DNA of 16,395 nucleotides from Circinella minor. Its lineage: Eukaryota > Mucoromycota > Mucoromycetes > Mucorales > Lichtheimiaceae. The notes under the pieces were generated by a model. That model was not told where the DNA came from. It saw only the letters and a list, made by a program, of their open reading frames with translations, and searched no databases. This document shows positions 1 to 10,943 of the stretch, piece by piece. Positions within the stretch are counted from its first letter, which is position 1. Each line of letters begins with the position of its first letter. Made by a program: the position numbers and the translations under genes. The stretch lies in contig JAEPRB010000506.1 of the NCBI GenBank assembly GCA_016758965.1, positions 1 to 16,395 of the forward strand, written 5' to 3'.

Positions 1-1
1 A

Positions 2-169
<168 letters not shown>

Positions 170-185
170 TAGTAGTAGTGATGAT

Positions 186-2074
186 ATGAGTAGTGTAGTT
201 TCAACAACATCTCCACAAATTATCACACCAACAACGACCGCTCCACCTTCACCACCACTACCACAACAAGAACAAAATTCTTACACTACACCTCTACCAT
301 TACTGCGGCAAACTTCATCAACACAAGTTCTCCACCATCCCCTTGATTATGATAATAATAGTCAAATTGAAATGAATGGACATCATGGAATAATAAACGA
401 ACGCCTTGATGGTAATAGCGATATTATCCTTGATGAACCGTATAATAGTCATACAACAAGAGAGACTGGAACAGAACCTATCAATGTACCTCGACCTTCA
501 ATTACATTATCAATGCCGTGTACCATGGAGGATACACTTTATTCAAGTTCAGGTGATGGTTCATCTGATTCTTCTTCCTACTATCAATTTCGACACGGTA
601 GACGAAGACCGTCATCGACCGTCAGTTTTCGTATTGACGACCCGTTAGCCAATATTATTGGCACTAACGGGCAGCTTGAAGAAGCTGGGGCCAGTAATAG
701 TAGTGGACGGCTCGGTACGAGTTTTCCCGAAAGTAATAAACATCCTTCTTTCTCTACATCACGACCAGCCTCTGTTTTTTCATTACCGACACCAAATACT
801 CGAATGAGCCGAGATGAACCAAGGCCTCGCTTATCTTGCGATATTGAATTTCAGCAACAGCAACAGCAACAAAAACCACCAACAGCGCCCCCTTCGCCAC
901 CACCTAGTGCAGCAAAAAAGAAAAGAAATGCGCCAACTAGTGCTGTACCCAAAGATACCGATTGGCCACGCGCTGATCGCATGATTATACGACAAGAACT
1001 GATCAAATTGGCACTCGATGGATTATTTTGTAGCCCGCTGGATCTGGCTGATTCATCTAAACAACATAATGTTTTGCATATTGGGTAACTAAAAAAAAAC
1101 TCTATATCTTATCTAATTATTTATACATCATTTAATATTTTTTTACTTTTAAGAAAACTATTTTTTTTTCTTATGTGAAACATATTAAAAATGGTATACA
1201 TGCATGATAAACATGAGATTGTAAAACATAAATAATGAATGACTAACTCATTTGAATATATATATATATATATTTATTAATGCATAATAGATGTGGTGAT
1301 GGATCATGGAGTATGGATATGGCCAATAAATATAAACATTGTTGGGTTTTAGGGATGGACGATCGTGATGTATTAGATCCTAATAGAGCTGTACCTCGCA
1401 ATTTCCGTTTTTTAAAATCAACACAAGGAATTTTACATGATCTTCAAAAATTACCTGATAATCAGTTTGACTTTATATACGGACGATTTTTGATCTTTTC
1501 CTACAACCCAGATCATTATCGTGAGATTGTTCAAGAATGTTGGCGTATTTGTCGTCCTGGTGGTTATGTTGAAATGATGGAGTTGGATATGCGAATATAT
1601 GGAAATCCTATGGTGGGTCCAACAACATACATGTTGAATGCTCAAGGTAAGAAATTACATTTCCTTTTAACATGTGTTTTTAATAACCTTAATTTTTTTT
1701 TGTTTGGTTTGCTGACGAATATTTATTTAGTCATTCACTTGATGGAAAGTCGATCTCTTGATCCTCATTTTGCACGATATTTACAAGACCTGTTTTTTTT
1801 CCATGAATTAGTAGAACAAATGCATCAACAGCATGGAGACGCTTATCATGCCAAATATACTTCATTGCCATTAGGATTATGGGGAGGTAGAATAGGAACT
1901 ATCTTTTTAAATGACTTAAGAGACTTGATTGAAACGGTCCATGCAAGAGAACAAAATGATTATGACCCATGGACCGATCGAAGAATGAAAGCAATGTTGG
2001 AACGAGTAGAAGAAGAGTTTGAAACACATTGGGCTTTTATGAATCTTCATCATGCTTATGCACAAAAGCTATAA
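186..2074 (+). CDS. SAM-dependent class I methyltransferase (LaeA/UMTA-like), 3 exons
   Basis: The exons are 186-1084, 1291-1646 and 1731-2074. The introns are 206 and 84 bases (GTAACT...TAG and GTAAGA...TAG). The joined frame codes for 532 residues. The first 270 or so are disordered and rich in Ser, Pro, Thr and Gln, including a run of seven Gln. The class I fold begins near DWPRADRM. Motif I is VLHIGCGDG (296-304), split across the first intron. It is followed by GMDDRD (321-326), the motif II region, then FDFIYGRF (359-366) and RPGGYVEMMELD (388-399). This layout fits fungal LaeA/UMTA-type methyltransferases, which transfer methyl from S-adenosylmethionine; the substrate cannot be read from sequence. 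The frame is open back to a TTG at 123. The first ATG is at 186, but the true start may have been lost at the upstream junction. It converges on the kinase gene. Class confidence is high; the start is uncertain. Confidence 0.85.
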
Positions 2075-2628
2075 ATTATCTTAACTTTTTTTTTACATAG
2101 TTTTCTTTTTTCATTATTATTATCATCATCAAACATCATTCATCATTTTTATTTTCATTATCTTTTGCATCAACAAACACCTACTCCCACCCTTTTTAAC
2201 CCCGCATTTTATTCGTACATATAACTCTTTTCACAAACTCTATCCTTTAGCTTTTTTTATACGTTTTTATTTTATTTTATTATTTTATTCTTATTCTTAT
2301 TCTTTATTTTTTTTCCCCTTGTAGTTATAATATTTGTTTTTGTATACCCAATTTTATTTTTCATTTTTAACAAAAAAAAACTTTTTTTTTTCTGTATAAC
2401 CCAAATTTTTAAAAATAATCGTAAATATGTATTCTTTTTTATGTATAAAATAGTTGCTAAAATTATGCTTGTCTGTTTATAAAATGTGATGTATTATTAT
2501 GTGAAAAAAAAAATAGGGGGGAATTTCTTGTGATACATAAACAACTTTGGTTTTCCGATAACAGTTAATAAAGACTGATTGCAAAAGTGTGGGAACAAGG
2601 CCGTTACTATTATTATGATTATAACTAT
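2075..2628. other. Convergent intergenic region, T-rich
   Basis: This is shared 3' flank between the plus-strand methyltransferase and the minus-strand kinase. It is mostly T-rich low-complexity sequence with repeated TTATT and CATCAT motifs. AATAAA occurs at 2567-2572 on the plus strand, too far from the methyltransferase stop to assign with confidence. No open frame or RNA gene was recognised. Confidence 0.6.
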
Positions 2629-4340
2629 TTATCTACGATTATTACTACGAACACGTCGTCGATCATACTCATGTGAGGGTTCATATTTTGGAAGTTCAGA
2701 AGGTTTTGCTGGTGGTGGACTCGTATAAAAATAATCGTGATCCAAAGCATCCATGGCTGTTAATCGTTTAGTATGATCAAGGACTAATAATTTATCCAAT
2801 AGATCAGCTGCCAAAGGATCATATTTTGAATATTCTTCTTTAACACGACGAGGTGAAGGATCAAAATGGTATTTGTTTGCATCAGGTAAAGATTGCCATC
2901 CAGGCATGGTGACTTGTGTAGGGGATCCACAAAGTAAAAAGATACGACGTAATTGATCAGTATCATCAGAACCCTGTAAGATAGGTCTTCCTTTTAATAA
3001 TTCACCAACAATACATCTATCAAAAAAATATATATGAATGAATAAAAGCTTTTTTCTTAATTCTTGTATGTACTCCACAATCACACTAGTTTACTTACCC
3101 AACACCCCACATATCAATGGCCGAAGTATATCGTCGTTCACCAAGGAATAATTCTGGTGGACGGTACCATCGAGTCACAACACAACTTGTATATTCCTTA
3201 TTATCATCTTCAATACCACGCGCTAATCCAAAATCCGCAATTTGCAATATACCTTCATTATTAATAAGTAAGTTGGCAGCTAAGAATAACAGATTAATTA
3301 CGGTTTTTTTAAAATATTATTTATATGTAGTTCGCACACACAGAGATAATGTATAACTTTATATACAAGGTAATAATTTAAATTCTTTTACCTTTGATAT
3401 CACGATGTAAAATTTTATTCTATACATAATATATACCGTTCAAATAAGTTACCTTTTATTATTATATTCATCTATCCATACATACATTTATATTTGATCT
3501 TTATTTAATTACTTACGTGATGAAGATAGGCAGTGCCTTCTAATAATTGTTTAACATAAGTTTTAATTTGTGGTGTTGATAACCGTACAGATGGATTTTC
3601 TAATAAACCAGCCAAATCGTGATCCATGTAAGGAAATACCATATAAATACTTCCTTGTTCTTTTTTGGATGGATCGCCTCGTTCTACTGCGAGATCTGTC
3701 AATGGAACAATATTCTTATGATGAAGTTGTTTTAAAATTTTGATTTCACGTATTGCAGTAATAGGAATCTAAATATAATAACGATTCATCCGGTTACTTA
3801 GTTACTTATTATTTTGTTGATCTTGTTAAGCTCCAACTCAAGAACACTTCTCATTATCTACTTACTCCTTCTCTTTCATTATGCATAAGAATACGTTTCA
3901 AAGCAACAAGTGCATTAGTTGCCTTATGGATACCTTTATGTACCTCACTTTATTTTTTTTATAATAATATAATAGTATAATACTAATGAGTTATATTTCT
4001 GGTAGTTTTTTCTTTTTTTTTTTTTGATCGATTTCCATAATTATAAGTAATTATTCCAATGAATAATAATAATAATAATGGTAAATGACAATGTTAAAAC
4101 ATACCCAAAAGTACCTTCACCTAGTTTATGTTGAAGTTGATAATCGGAAATCTTTGAGGATCCAATAAATCGACGTTTTGTTCCACTTTGTGAATGATAA
4201 TGAGGTGTAATTCGACCATAAGCAGGTGACGCTGATAATGAAGAAGGTGACGCGCTTTCTGCTGATCCATTATGTGAACGTTTTACTTTTGGGTATCGAT
4301 CATCGCTATAATTACTGTCATCGGTGTGTGAACGTTTCAT
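2629..4340 (-). CDS. BUR1: Bur1/Cdk9-type cyclin-dependent kinase (P-TEFb catalytic subunit), 6 exons
   Basis: The minus-strand exons are 4340-4105, 3947-3866, 3768-3517, 3419-3392, 3279-3099 and 3016-2629. Joined, they give 388 residues with GT-AG introns throughout. A basic, Ser-rich tail of about 60 residues precedes the kinase domain. Visible parts are the Gly-rich loop GEGTFG (74-79, split by intron 1), the catalytic lysine in VALK (K96), PITAIRE (108-114), HRDIK with catalytic D197, DFG (215-217), the activation-loop threonine in EYTSCVVT (T230) and RWYRPPE. The stretch [14 protein letters not shown] is characteristic of fungal Bur1/Cdk9 and separates it from Cdc28 and Ctk1. The family pairs with a cyclin and phosphorylates Spt5 and the RNA polymerase II tail to promote elongation. 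The C-terminus is short and Arg-rich, without the long extension of yeast Bur1. Exon 4 is only 28 bases. The ATG at 4340 is the first one giving the full kinase frame. Confidence 0.94.
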
Positions 4341-5002
4341 GATATCATGAAAATGTTCCCAATAAAAGGGAGATGTGTGTATGTATATGTGTGCAGTTTC
4401 GTAAAAGAAGGGAAAATGAGTTGGTTTTTAGTCGGAGTGTAGTAGTTGTAAGTATAAATTTTATTTGATAGATGATTCTACCTTTTCATTTTGAATCGCT
4501 ATGTAACTGTTGCTGTTGTGCTATATTAACAAAAAAAAGTAAGAGAATAAAAGTCATGGTGAAGCATTTAAAATCATGATAACACCCATATTGAAAAAAG
4601 CTATACAGTAAAACTGTGATAATTTGATGAATCTGATGGTTTTTGAATTCATTCTGTGACGTTTTCATCATATTCAACAAAGTATTGTTATTTCTTTCTT
4701 TTTTGAATAAAAAGAGTATATCTACAAATGTATATGTTTTCAACGAAACTATGCATTTCTTTTTATATGAATAATTGGTATTAGTCTTCGTATTAAGCCG
4801 TGGTACTGTCTATATCACGGTTTTTACCTTAAACGATAGTAGATATTTTTACGTACCTACCTCCGCACATCAACACAAATGAGAATTCTTTTCCTTAAAT
4901 GTGGCTACGTACAATTTTCTTATTGCCCATTCTTGTAATTAATTGACTCAAACTTCTACAGCTATATCACTGTTTCGGAATACCGTTTTGCATAAAAAAT
5001 AG

Positions 5003-5040
<38 letters not shown>

Positions 5041-5420
5041 ATTCGAAGTACACTTAGAGACCAACTGCATAAAAGCTGTTATATTTGTCGTGTCTCATAC
5101 ATATTCAGTAGAATTTTCCAATAATGTATACAGTGTTAAATGTTGTAAAATTACTTTCAGATATTTATTTGGAACGTGTTATAGATGTTATGTATTGCCA
5201 AATAAAAATATTTTATAACATTTTAAAAAAAGTATCATGTGATGAAAAATAAAATTTCAGACTCGTTTAGTCAACTGGGCGATTAATGAAAACGTCAATG
5301 GATATAAGTTTGTTAATTAATGTTATTTGCATACAAGAAAAAAATAGATAATATATTAAGATAAAAAAAAAAGAACCAGAAAAAATATAAAATAAAAGGA
5401 AGAAAAGAGAACTATAACAC
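4341..5420. other. Kinase 5' flank and fucosidase 3' flank
   Basis: The region should hold the minus-strand kinase promoter and leader next to 4340 and the fucosidase 3' end next to 5420. It is AT-rich and has a 32-base T run. A minus-strand frame at 4743-4486 starts on TTG, is low complexity and resembles no family, so I do not call it a gene. Nothing else is recognisable. Confidence 0.55.
5005..5036. repeat. Poly(T) tract, 32 bases
   Basis: An uninterrupted T run upstream of the kinase. Such poly(dA:dT) tracts exclude nucleosomes in fungal promoters, so it may mark open chromatin. The exact length is prone to sequencing error. Confidence 0.9.
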
Positions 5421-8134
5421 TTAAATTATTTTGAACATCCAGACATGTTTGTTTGCATTAATGACTTGTTCAGATATTTGAAGAACAACAAGACCTTGTG
5501 AATTTATTTTCCATGGTACCTCGATACCTGTTGCTGTGGCTACGCCTGATTCAATTTTGGGTACAGGAATAGGAATTGTAAATTCTCCTTGTGGTGGTTC
5601 ATCCAATGCAAACATATAAAATGCATTTTCAGATACAGTAAACCTTAACCGGATTTTATCTTGTTCTACACCACTGGGTGCAACCCAATATCTAGTTGTA
5701 TTAAACAAACATTCTGGACCAACTAAATCGATCCATTCACCCATTTCTATCAACGTCTTTTCCATTGGTTCAACCACATTGCCATTCATATCAGGACCAA
5801 AATTTAATAATAGGTTGCCTCCTTTGGATACAACATCCACCAATTCTTGCAAAAGTGGTTGTGCACCTGCATATTGATCCGGTTTTGTAGCTTTATTATA
5901 TCCGAATGAATATGGATCGATTCCGCGTGTGGCTTCCCAAAATCGTGAAGGTGCATTTGAATTGGGTTTATATTCAACTGTGGTGAAATCAGAAATGCCA
6001 TTGCCGCATCGGTCATTTACAGAAACCTGCCGTTTTCTGGATGCAGCATTGTTAAAAAACGGGGATTGCCATTCGGATGAATTGTTGATACCACCAATAT
6101 CACACCAAAATATATCAGGCTCATGTTGGTTAATAAGTTCCATGGCTTGTGGTACTTGAATTTGATTTATAAAATCTTTAATGGGTGGGTTATACCCAGT
6201 GTATGGAATAGTTTGGCCCGTATATGGATTTTTGGGTGGACCGTGCCAGCCTAAGGATTCATCATTATATTCTGGATGAAACCATTCTGGCAAAGAAACT
6301 ACAATATATTATTATTACTATTATTATAATGCATAATAATATAATAATCACATTTTTTTTATATACGGTTCTAATAACCAGTAATTAAAATTAATAATAC
6401 GTAATTATATAAATTCTTACAGTAAAGTCCTCTTTTAAGATGAGCATATGCAGGTTCTTTTGCTGCTGTCATCAAAGCATCCACAAAGTCACGTTTTGGC
6501 CCAAGATGAACAGATGATCGTTCATTAACACTTGTATTCCATAACGCAAAGCCATCATGATGTTTTGTTGTAAACACAAAATAACGTGCACGCGACTTGT
6601 TAATAAGGTTAAGCCATTTACTTGGATCAGGTGTACTTGGTAATTTAGGAATAAAATCATCATAATTAAATTGTTCACCATACGTTTCACGATGATAACT
6701 TTTAGTAGGATCATGATTCATTTGCCACCAATACCATTCACTATATTCTTTACCAACAGGTGCCCATGCAGGTACAGTATATAAACCCCAGTGAATAAAA
6801 ATCCCGAACTTGGCGTCTTCGAGCCATTGCGGGGCTTGATGTTGCTGTAATGATGTTCTAAATTAAAGCAATCCCAGTTTTATGGTTTTTTTTTTGTTTA
6901 TATTTTTGTGTCAATATAATATAAAAATAATTAAAGAAATATAATAATTATATGCATAAACAAAGGGAAATTGTAATTTAAAAGAAAAACCTTACTTTGT
7001 TGACTCATATTGTACAAATCCTAAATCCAATTCGAACGATACAGATTCACTATTTGTAGCATCAATAGTAATTAATTTTTTACCATCCTGATTATTTGGA
7101 ACACCTACATTAATAACTGTAAAATGCCCAGGTGCAAGACGGGGAATTGTTGTTTGTCCTCCACCATTTTTAATATTGACTTGAATATCCTTGATGGTTT
7201 CTGGAGAAGTATTATGAATTCGAACACGAACAATTTGGCGTCCATGATCATCCCAAAGTTGTGTAGGCCGGGCACTGATAATATGAATTCCTCCTTTTTT
7301 TGATTCTTTTATTGAACCAAGGGATTGAATGGCAAACACATGTATACGATCATCATTTGGTAATTGTAAAGCACGAACAGATTTGGATGGATCAATATAG
7401 ACAGGAATAACATAAAAAGCACCTGTATTTCCATTACTGATTTTCCAAGGAATACCAAGAGTTCTATCCAATACTTGATTTAGCTGACCTTCTTGCCAAT
7501 CAGGAACATTTATACGTGATACACTGGTTGTACTATCTTGATACTGAATAATTGTTTCAGCATCAGGAACGGGTCCATAAAACGATGATGCGAGTAAATA
7601 TAATGCACCGGTCGATTTAGGAAGAGTCAAAGGAATTTTTTGACCTTGAGCAACAACATTATCTTTGTTTTCACCAATATGAGTATGGAATGAAAGTATA
7701 CTTCCAGGAACAGAAACAATAGTATTGTTCTTTCCTTTTTCTATTGCAAATGAATTGCCAAGGTTATCAAAATCACCATTGGGACCACATCCACGATTAT
7801 TTAGCCAAGGATAGATTTGTGTTTCAGTAGTAGAAGGTGGTGCAGCCCACACAAGTACAAGACATGCTATTAATATTGTTGTGATTAGACCTATACCCAT
7901 GAGTCGTCGTTTTGTTATGACTTCTTGCGACTGCGATTGTTCTTCGTTGTAGTTGTCTCCAGAATACTGTTGATTATGAGTAGAGAAAGGAGCAGAAGAA
8001 GAAGAAGAAGAGAGAAGAAGCGGCGTGGATTCATTATTATTATTATTATTAAAGTAGTCGTGCGGATGATGTTGATCATCATCCACGGCAAGATTGTGCT
8101 TCTCTTTCTGGCTGCCAGGTACAAGAACGGACAT
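5421..8134 (-). CDS. Type II membrane-anchored GH29 alpha-L-fucosidase, 3 exons
   Basis: The minus-strand exons are 8134-6996, 6857-6421 and 6298-5421. The introns are 138 and 122 bases, and the protein is 817 residues. Residues 1-77 are a predicted cytosolic tail rich in Asn, Ser and Gln. KRR precedes one hydrophobic segment (about 78-98), giving type II topology. Residues 100-380 form an extra lumenal region that I cannot assign. GH29 begins near 388 with KFGIFIHWG (396-404), then EWYWWQM, TTKHHDGFALW (476-486), GLYFSLPEW (523-531) and FWCD, whose Asp592 is the expected catalytic nucleophile. A beta-rich C-terminal part follows. The family removes alpha-L-fucose with retention of configuration. 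A lumenal, vacuolar or wall location and a role on fucosylated wall polymers are inferences. The ATG at 8134 opens the frame. Confidence 0.92.
7990..8055 (-). repeat. Coding trinucleotide microsatellites in the fucosidase tail
   Basis: Two trinucleotide runs lie inside exon 1: AAT/AAC codons giving about seven Asn (around 8032-8052) and TCT/TCC codons giving about seven Ser (around 7996-8016). They lie in the disordered cytosolic tail, where length changes should be tolerated. Confidence 0.75.
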
Positions 8135-8480
8135 GATTAAATGGTGTGCATATATCTTGTCACCCCTGTGACAAACGGGAGTTTAAAACTTAGTAAGTAG
8201 TTGAAAATTAGACAAAAAAAGAAAAATATATGTTGTTGCTGTTGGTACGATATAAAAAAAACGGGGGGAGAGGGGGAGGAAAGGAAAAGGAGTATTTTAT
8301 TTTTAATAAGTGAAAAAAGAAAGAAAAAGAAAAAGTTAAAAAAGAATAATAATAATAATAATAAAAATTCGTCGTTGTGACCTGATCATTAATGGTGTCA
8401 AAATAAATCATGTGTAAAGTGTATATATATTTTCTTTTTCTTTTTCTAAAAAAAAAAAATACGCCCAATACTTTTATTTT
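8135..8480 (-). promoter_or_regulatory. Fucosidase upstream region with C/T-rich tract
   Basis: Upstream of the fucosidase ATG, the minus strand carries a strong C/T tract of about 40 bases at 8292-8253 and further pyrimidine runs toward 8345. An (AAT)n run lies at 8345-8363 and TATATATA at about 8420-8429. Pyrimidine-rich leaders are common just upstream of fungal starts. The region is a plausible core promoter and leader; the exact start site is not visible. Confidence 0.35.
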
Positions 8481-9600
8481 ATTTCTTTATTCTTACATAT
8501 AAACAAACTACTTCTAACGCCTTTGAAACATAAACAACAAATTTCCTGTTCTATTTTTTTTATTTACGTACGAAATTTTGTATTATCCCCCAATTTTTTT
8601 TTTCTTTTTGGTCAAGTCAGTTTATAAAAATGGTCTAAAAACACGTTGTCCATAAATACTTCGATTTGATTGTCCATAAACATTTTAATTAATGTCGTTG
8701 CTATTTTTTTAATAATATAATATATAAATAATTGTCATGTATGTTTTTACTGTTCTTGCTAGTCGTCCTGTTTATTAAAATTTGTTGTCATGCAAGTAAT
8801 GTGATGTTTTATTGTATCTGGGGAAAAAGAAAAACAGGGGAATAGCACTAATAAACTTTTTTTGTTATATTTTAATGAAGCACACTATGCTATAATCTCG
8901 TGATTGCTTTTTCTTGTTCTACTCACGCGATCAAATACGTAGCTACCAGGGGATTCGTTGACAAGCAGTAAAATCAATGCTGTTACCAATGTTTATATTA
9001 GTATGCGCATAATACATGAAAAAAAAAGTCAGTATATTTATGCGACAATAAATGATACAGCTAATTAATGTTCATTTGATTGATTGGTATGTTATTTATT
9101 CATGCATAACAATTTGAAAACAGCAGTAATAACAACTTGTCATACGTACGTACGTATATCATTTTTTATATAAAGTACTTTAACTAAGCATTATAATAAT
9201 TTAACATATCTCTCATGAGAACTATGAAAATTTTGAAACATACAGTAATGCTCAAGATGAGTAGTTTGTTTCATATATATCTAATAGTACAAGAAATCAC
9301 TTCGGCCATTAAACCATTTATTGTCCTTATTGATAGTAATGGTTAAAATTCATTACTAAAGATATTATGGATATATTCATTAATAACGGTTAACCATTAT
9401 GTTATTATAAACTTTGATAAGAATCCCAAAGATAGAAATATCAGTGCTGCTTGATTATTATATATTGGGGGGAAGCAAGAAGATGTATATATCAAAATAA
9501 TAAATAATAATGATTGTATCTACATAAATATATCCTGCTGCTGGTCTATTAAAAAACGTTAGAGGAGCTTTCCATTTCTGTCAACTTGTGTCACATTTTA
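8481..9600. other. AT-rich intergenic sequence without a recognised gene
   Basis: I see no convincing open frame, tRNA or rRNA. It contains a short TACG repeat near 9145-9156 and a 9-base inverted repeat, TAATGGTTA (9337-9345) against TAACCATTA (9391-9399). Stops are dense in all frames. Confidence 0.5.
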
Positions 9601-9601
9601 G

Positions 9602-9678
9602 TTTTGTGAAATCGATGTTTTTACAATCTTTCACAAACTTCACAAAATTTCACAAAACTTCACAAAATTTCACAATTT
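9602..9678. repeat. 10-bp-phased TTCACAAA tandem array with inverted partner
   Basis: Five copies of TTCACAAA or TTCACAAT begin every 10 bases from about 9630 to 9678. The following dinucleotide alternates AC/AT, so the higher-order period is 20. An 11-base inverse complement, TTTTGTGAAAT, sits just upstream at 9602-9612 and pairs exactly with ATTTCACAAAA (9647-9657). The spacing matches roughly one DNA helical turn, so the copies face the same side. It could be a cooperative protein-binding site or just a slippage-derived repeat. Confidence 0.8.
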
Positions 9679-9869
9679 TTTTTTTGTGGTGATTAATTAT
9701 ATAATGTAATAATTGATTTTATCGATGTAGCATAGCTACAGTGTACTATGGAAATGGTAAAGATACGATCAAATTACAGAATCATAAAATAAGTCAAATA
9801 TATTTAATGTGGATCATCAGTGTATAAGATAAAATCAACAGATTGAATTTAACTCGAGTTCTACTATTA

Positions 9870-9983
9870 ATGCTACTTTCACTACTGGCTGTAGTAATTA
9901 CTATACTTTCTTTAATAGTTATTTTCTGGGTATGCATTTATGTAAATCATAATCACCACGGTCCCAGCACTGGTATTCATTAA
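9870..9983 (+). CDS. Possible 37-residue hydrophobic micropeptide or gene remnant
   Basis: This short ATG-to-TAA frame codes for about 26 strongly hydrophobic residues (starting MLLSLLAVVITIL) followed by a polar, His-rich end (NHNHHGPSTGIH). It could span a membrane once. The frame stays open upstream to a stop before about 9826 (INRLNLTRVLLL), so it might be an exon of a larger or decayed gene. It overlaps a local rise in GC. Other frames here are also partly open, so chance is a real alternative. No family is recognised. Confidence 0.2.
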   Translation: MLLSLLAVVITILSLIVIFWVCIYVNHNHHGPSTGIH

Positions 9984-10340
9984 CTTCAAAAGATTGCTGC
10001 TTTATGCTCCTTCTCAAGGTGAGGTCCAAACATTTATTTTAAGAAAAATTATTTTTTTGTATTACAAGCTTTTTATAATCTTTAGAAATGGGTAAATAAT
10101 ATAGCCTTCTACAGACTTGTAGATCTTTTATTTAAAAAGATGAAGTACGTTACCCTATGATTGTGAACCATCAACGACTTGGACTCTTTAAAAAATCTTA
10201 CTTTGTTTCAAGCATTTTAATTACGTACGTATATAAATAAAAGAAGGGAAAAAAAGGGAGTAGTATATCAGATTGTATCTACATCTTGTTGAAAAACAAA
10301 GTGAAATATTGTATTAAAAATAAGCCAAATTTAATAACAA
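9984..10340. other. Intergenic stretch with protein-like but broken frames
   Basis: Plus-strand fragments such as TVPALVFINFKRLLLYAPSQ (about 9958-10017) and RYPMIVNHQRLGLFKK (about 10149-10196) look like protein. They lie in different frames separated by stops, and no donor/acceptor set clearly joins them. They may be remains of a gene or chance frames in AT-rich DNA. Confidence 0.3.
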
Positions 10341-10344
10341 CAAG

Positions 10345-10373
10345 CCAATATCAGCTGATAAAGAGCATATAAA
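10345..10373 (+). promoter_or_regulatory. CCAAT plus TATAAA promoter-like pair
   Basis: CCAAT (10345-10349) is followed 18 bases later by TATAAA (10368-10373) in the plus orientation. About 190 bases downstream comes an ATG placed directly before a GTAAGT donor. The order is that of an RNA polymerase II core promoter, although such motifs arise often by chance in AT-rich DNA. Confidence 0.3.
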
Positions 10374-10558
10374 TATATAAGTTTACTCGTATTTTTATTT
10401 AAATTTATACTACAACTGCTCCTGCGTATTATTTAATGAGTTCACAAGAACTCTTCAATTTCTTGTTCAACATTCTATTTTGCTGAGCCATTATATAATA
10501 ATGTGTTTTTTTCATATTGTTAATAATTTTCTGTTTCAATCAATTCAATAGCGTCATA

Positions 10559-10943
10559 ATGGTAAGTGTCTTTTTATTGACAACAACAATATGACATATA
10601 CATGACATAATGTAATATTCGTAGTAATATAAATATATGATAACATTCTAGTCATCAGTCGCATCACAATGATAATATGATATTTGAAAGACAGCAATGT
10701 CATGATCATCGCAAAGAGTTGTCCATCGTGTTAATGAAGATAATTGAATATCAAAGAGTGAATTGTTTATTTTGAAGAGAATATTTATTATACGTAATAT
10801 CTTTTTCTTTTTCTAAATAGAATAGCATGTTGATGTATGTACATGGAATTGTAGTTATCATCTTTAATAAAGTAAAAGAATTGACCATAGAAATATATTT
10901 AATCAGTGTAAGTATATATACTATATATAGGTATATCGATTAG
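10559..10943 (+). CDS. Possible small spliced gene with ATG-only first exon
   Basis: The ATG at 10559-10561 is followed at once by the consensus donor GTAAGT (10562-10567). A pyrimidine tract and acceptor (TTTTTCTAAATAG) end at 10820. Joining ATG to 10821 gives an open frame to TAG at 10941-10943, 41 residues beginning MNSMLMYVHGIVVIIF. The intron would be 259 bases. An ATG-only first exon is known in some fungal genes. The product matches nothing I recognise, and it is too short to rule out chance. It could instead be a spliced noncoding RNA. Confidence 0.2.

Noticed and set aside
3064..3356. Two plus-strand frames across kinase exons 5 and 6
   Set aside because: They are antisense shadows of the Bur1/Cdk9 coding sequence, including RWYRPPE.
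4486..4743. 85-codon minus-strand frame upstream of the kinase
   Set aside because: It starts on TTG, is low complexity and lies in the expected kinase promoter/leader.
5929..6159. Plus-strand 76-codon frame inside the fucosidase
   Set aside because: It is antisense to the GH29 exon carrying the FWCD nucleophile motif and is not independently supported.
7925..8140. Plus-strand Arg/Ile-rich frame over the fucosidase 5' end
   Set aside because: It arises from the coding trinucleotide repeats read on the other strand.
8208..8468. Minus-strand Phe/Tyr-rich frame
   Set aside because: It is made of pyrimidine and AAT repeats in the fucosidase leader and resembles no protein.
9337..9399. 9-base inverted repeat TAATGGTTA/TAACCATTA
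   Set aside because: It is short, with a 45-base spacer, and expected by chance in AT-rich DNA. No transposon ends or target duplication were seen.
9950..10030. Possible tRNA in the GC-raised island
   Set aside because: No B-box-like GTTCRA sequence and no clover-leaf stems could be drawn.
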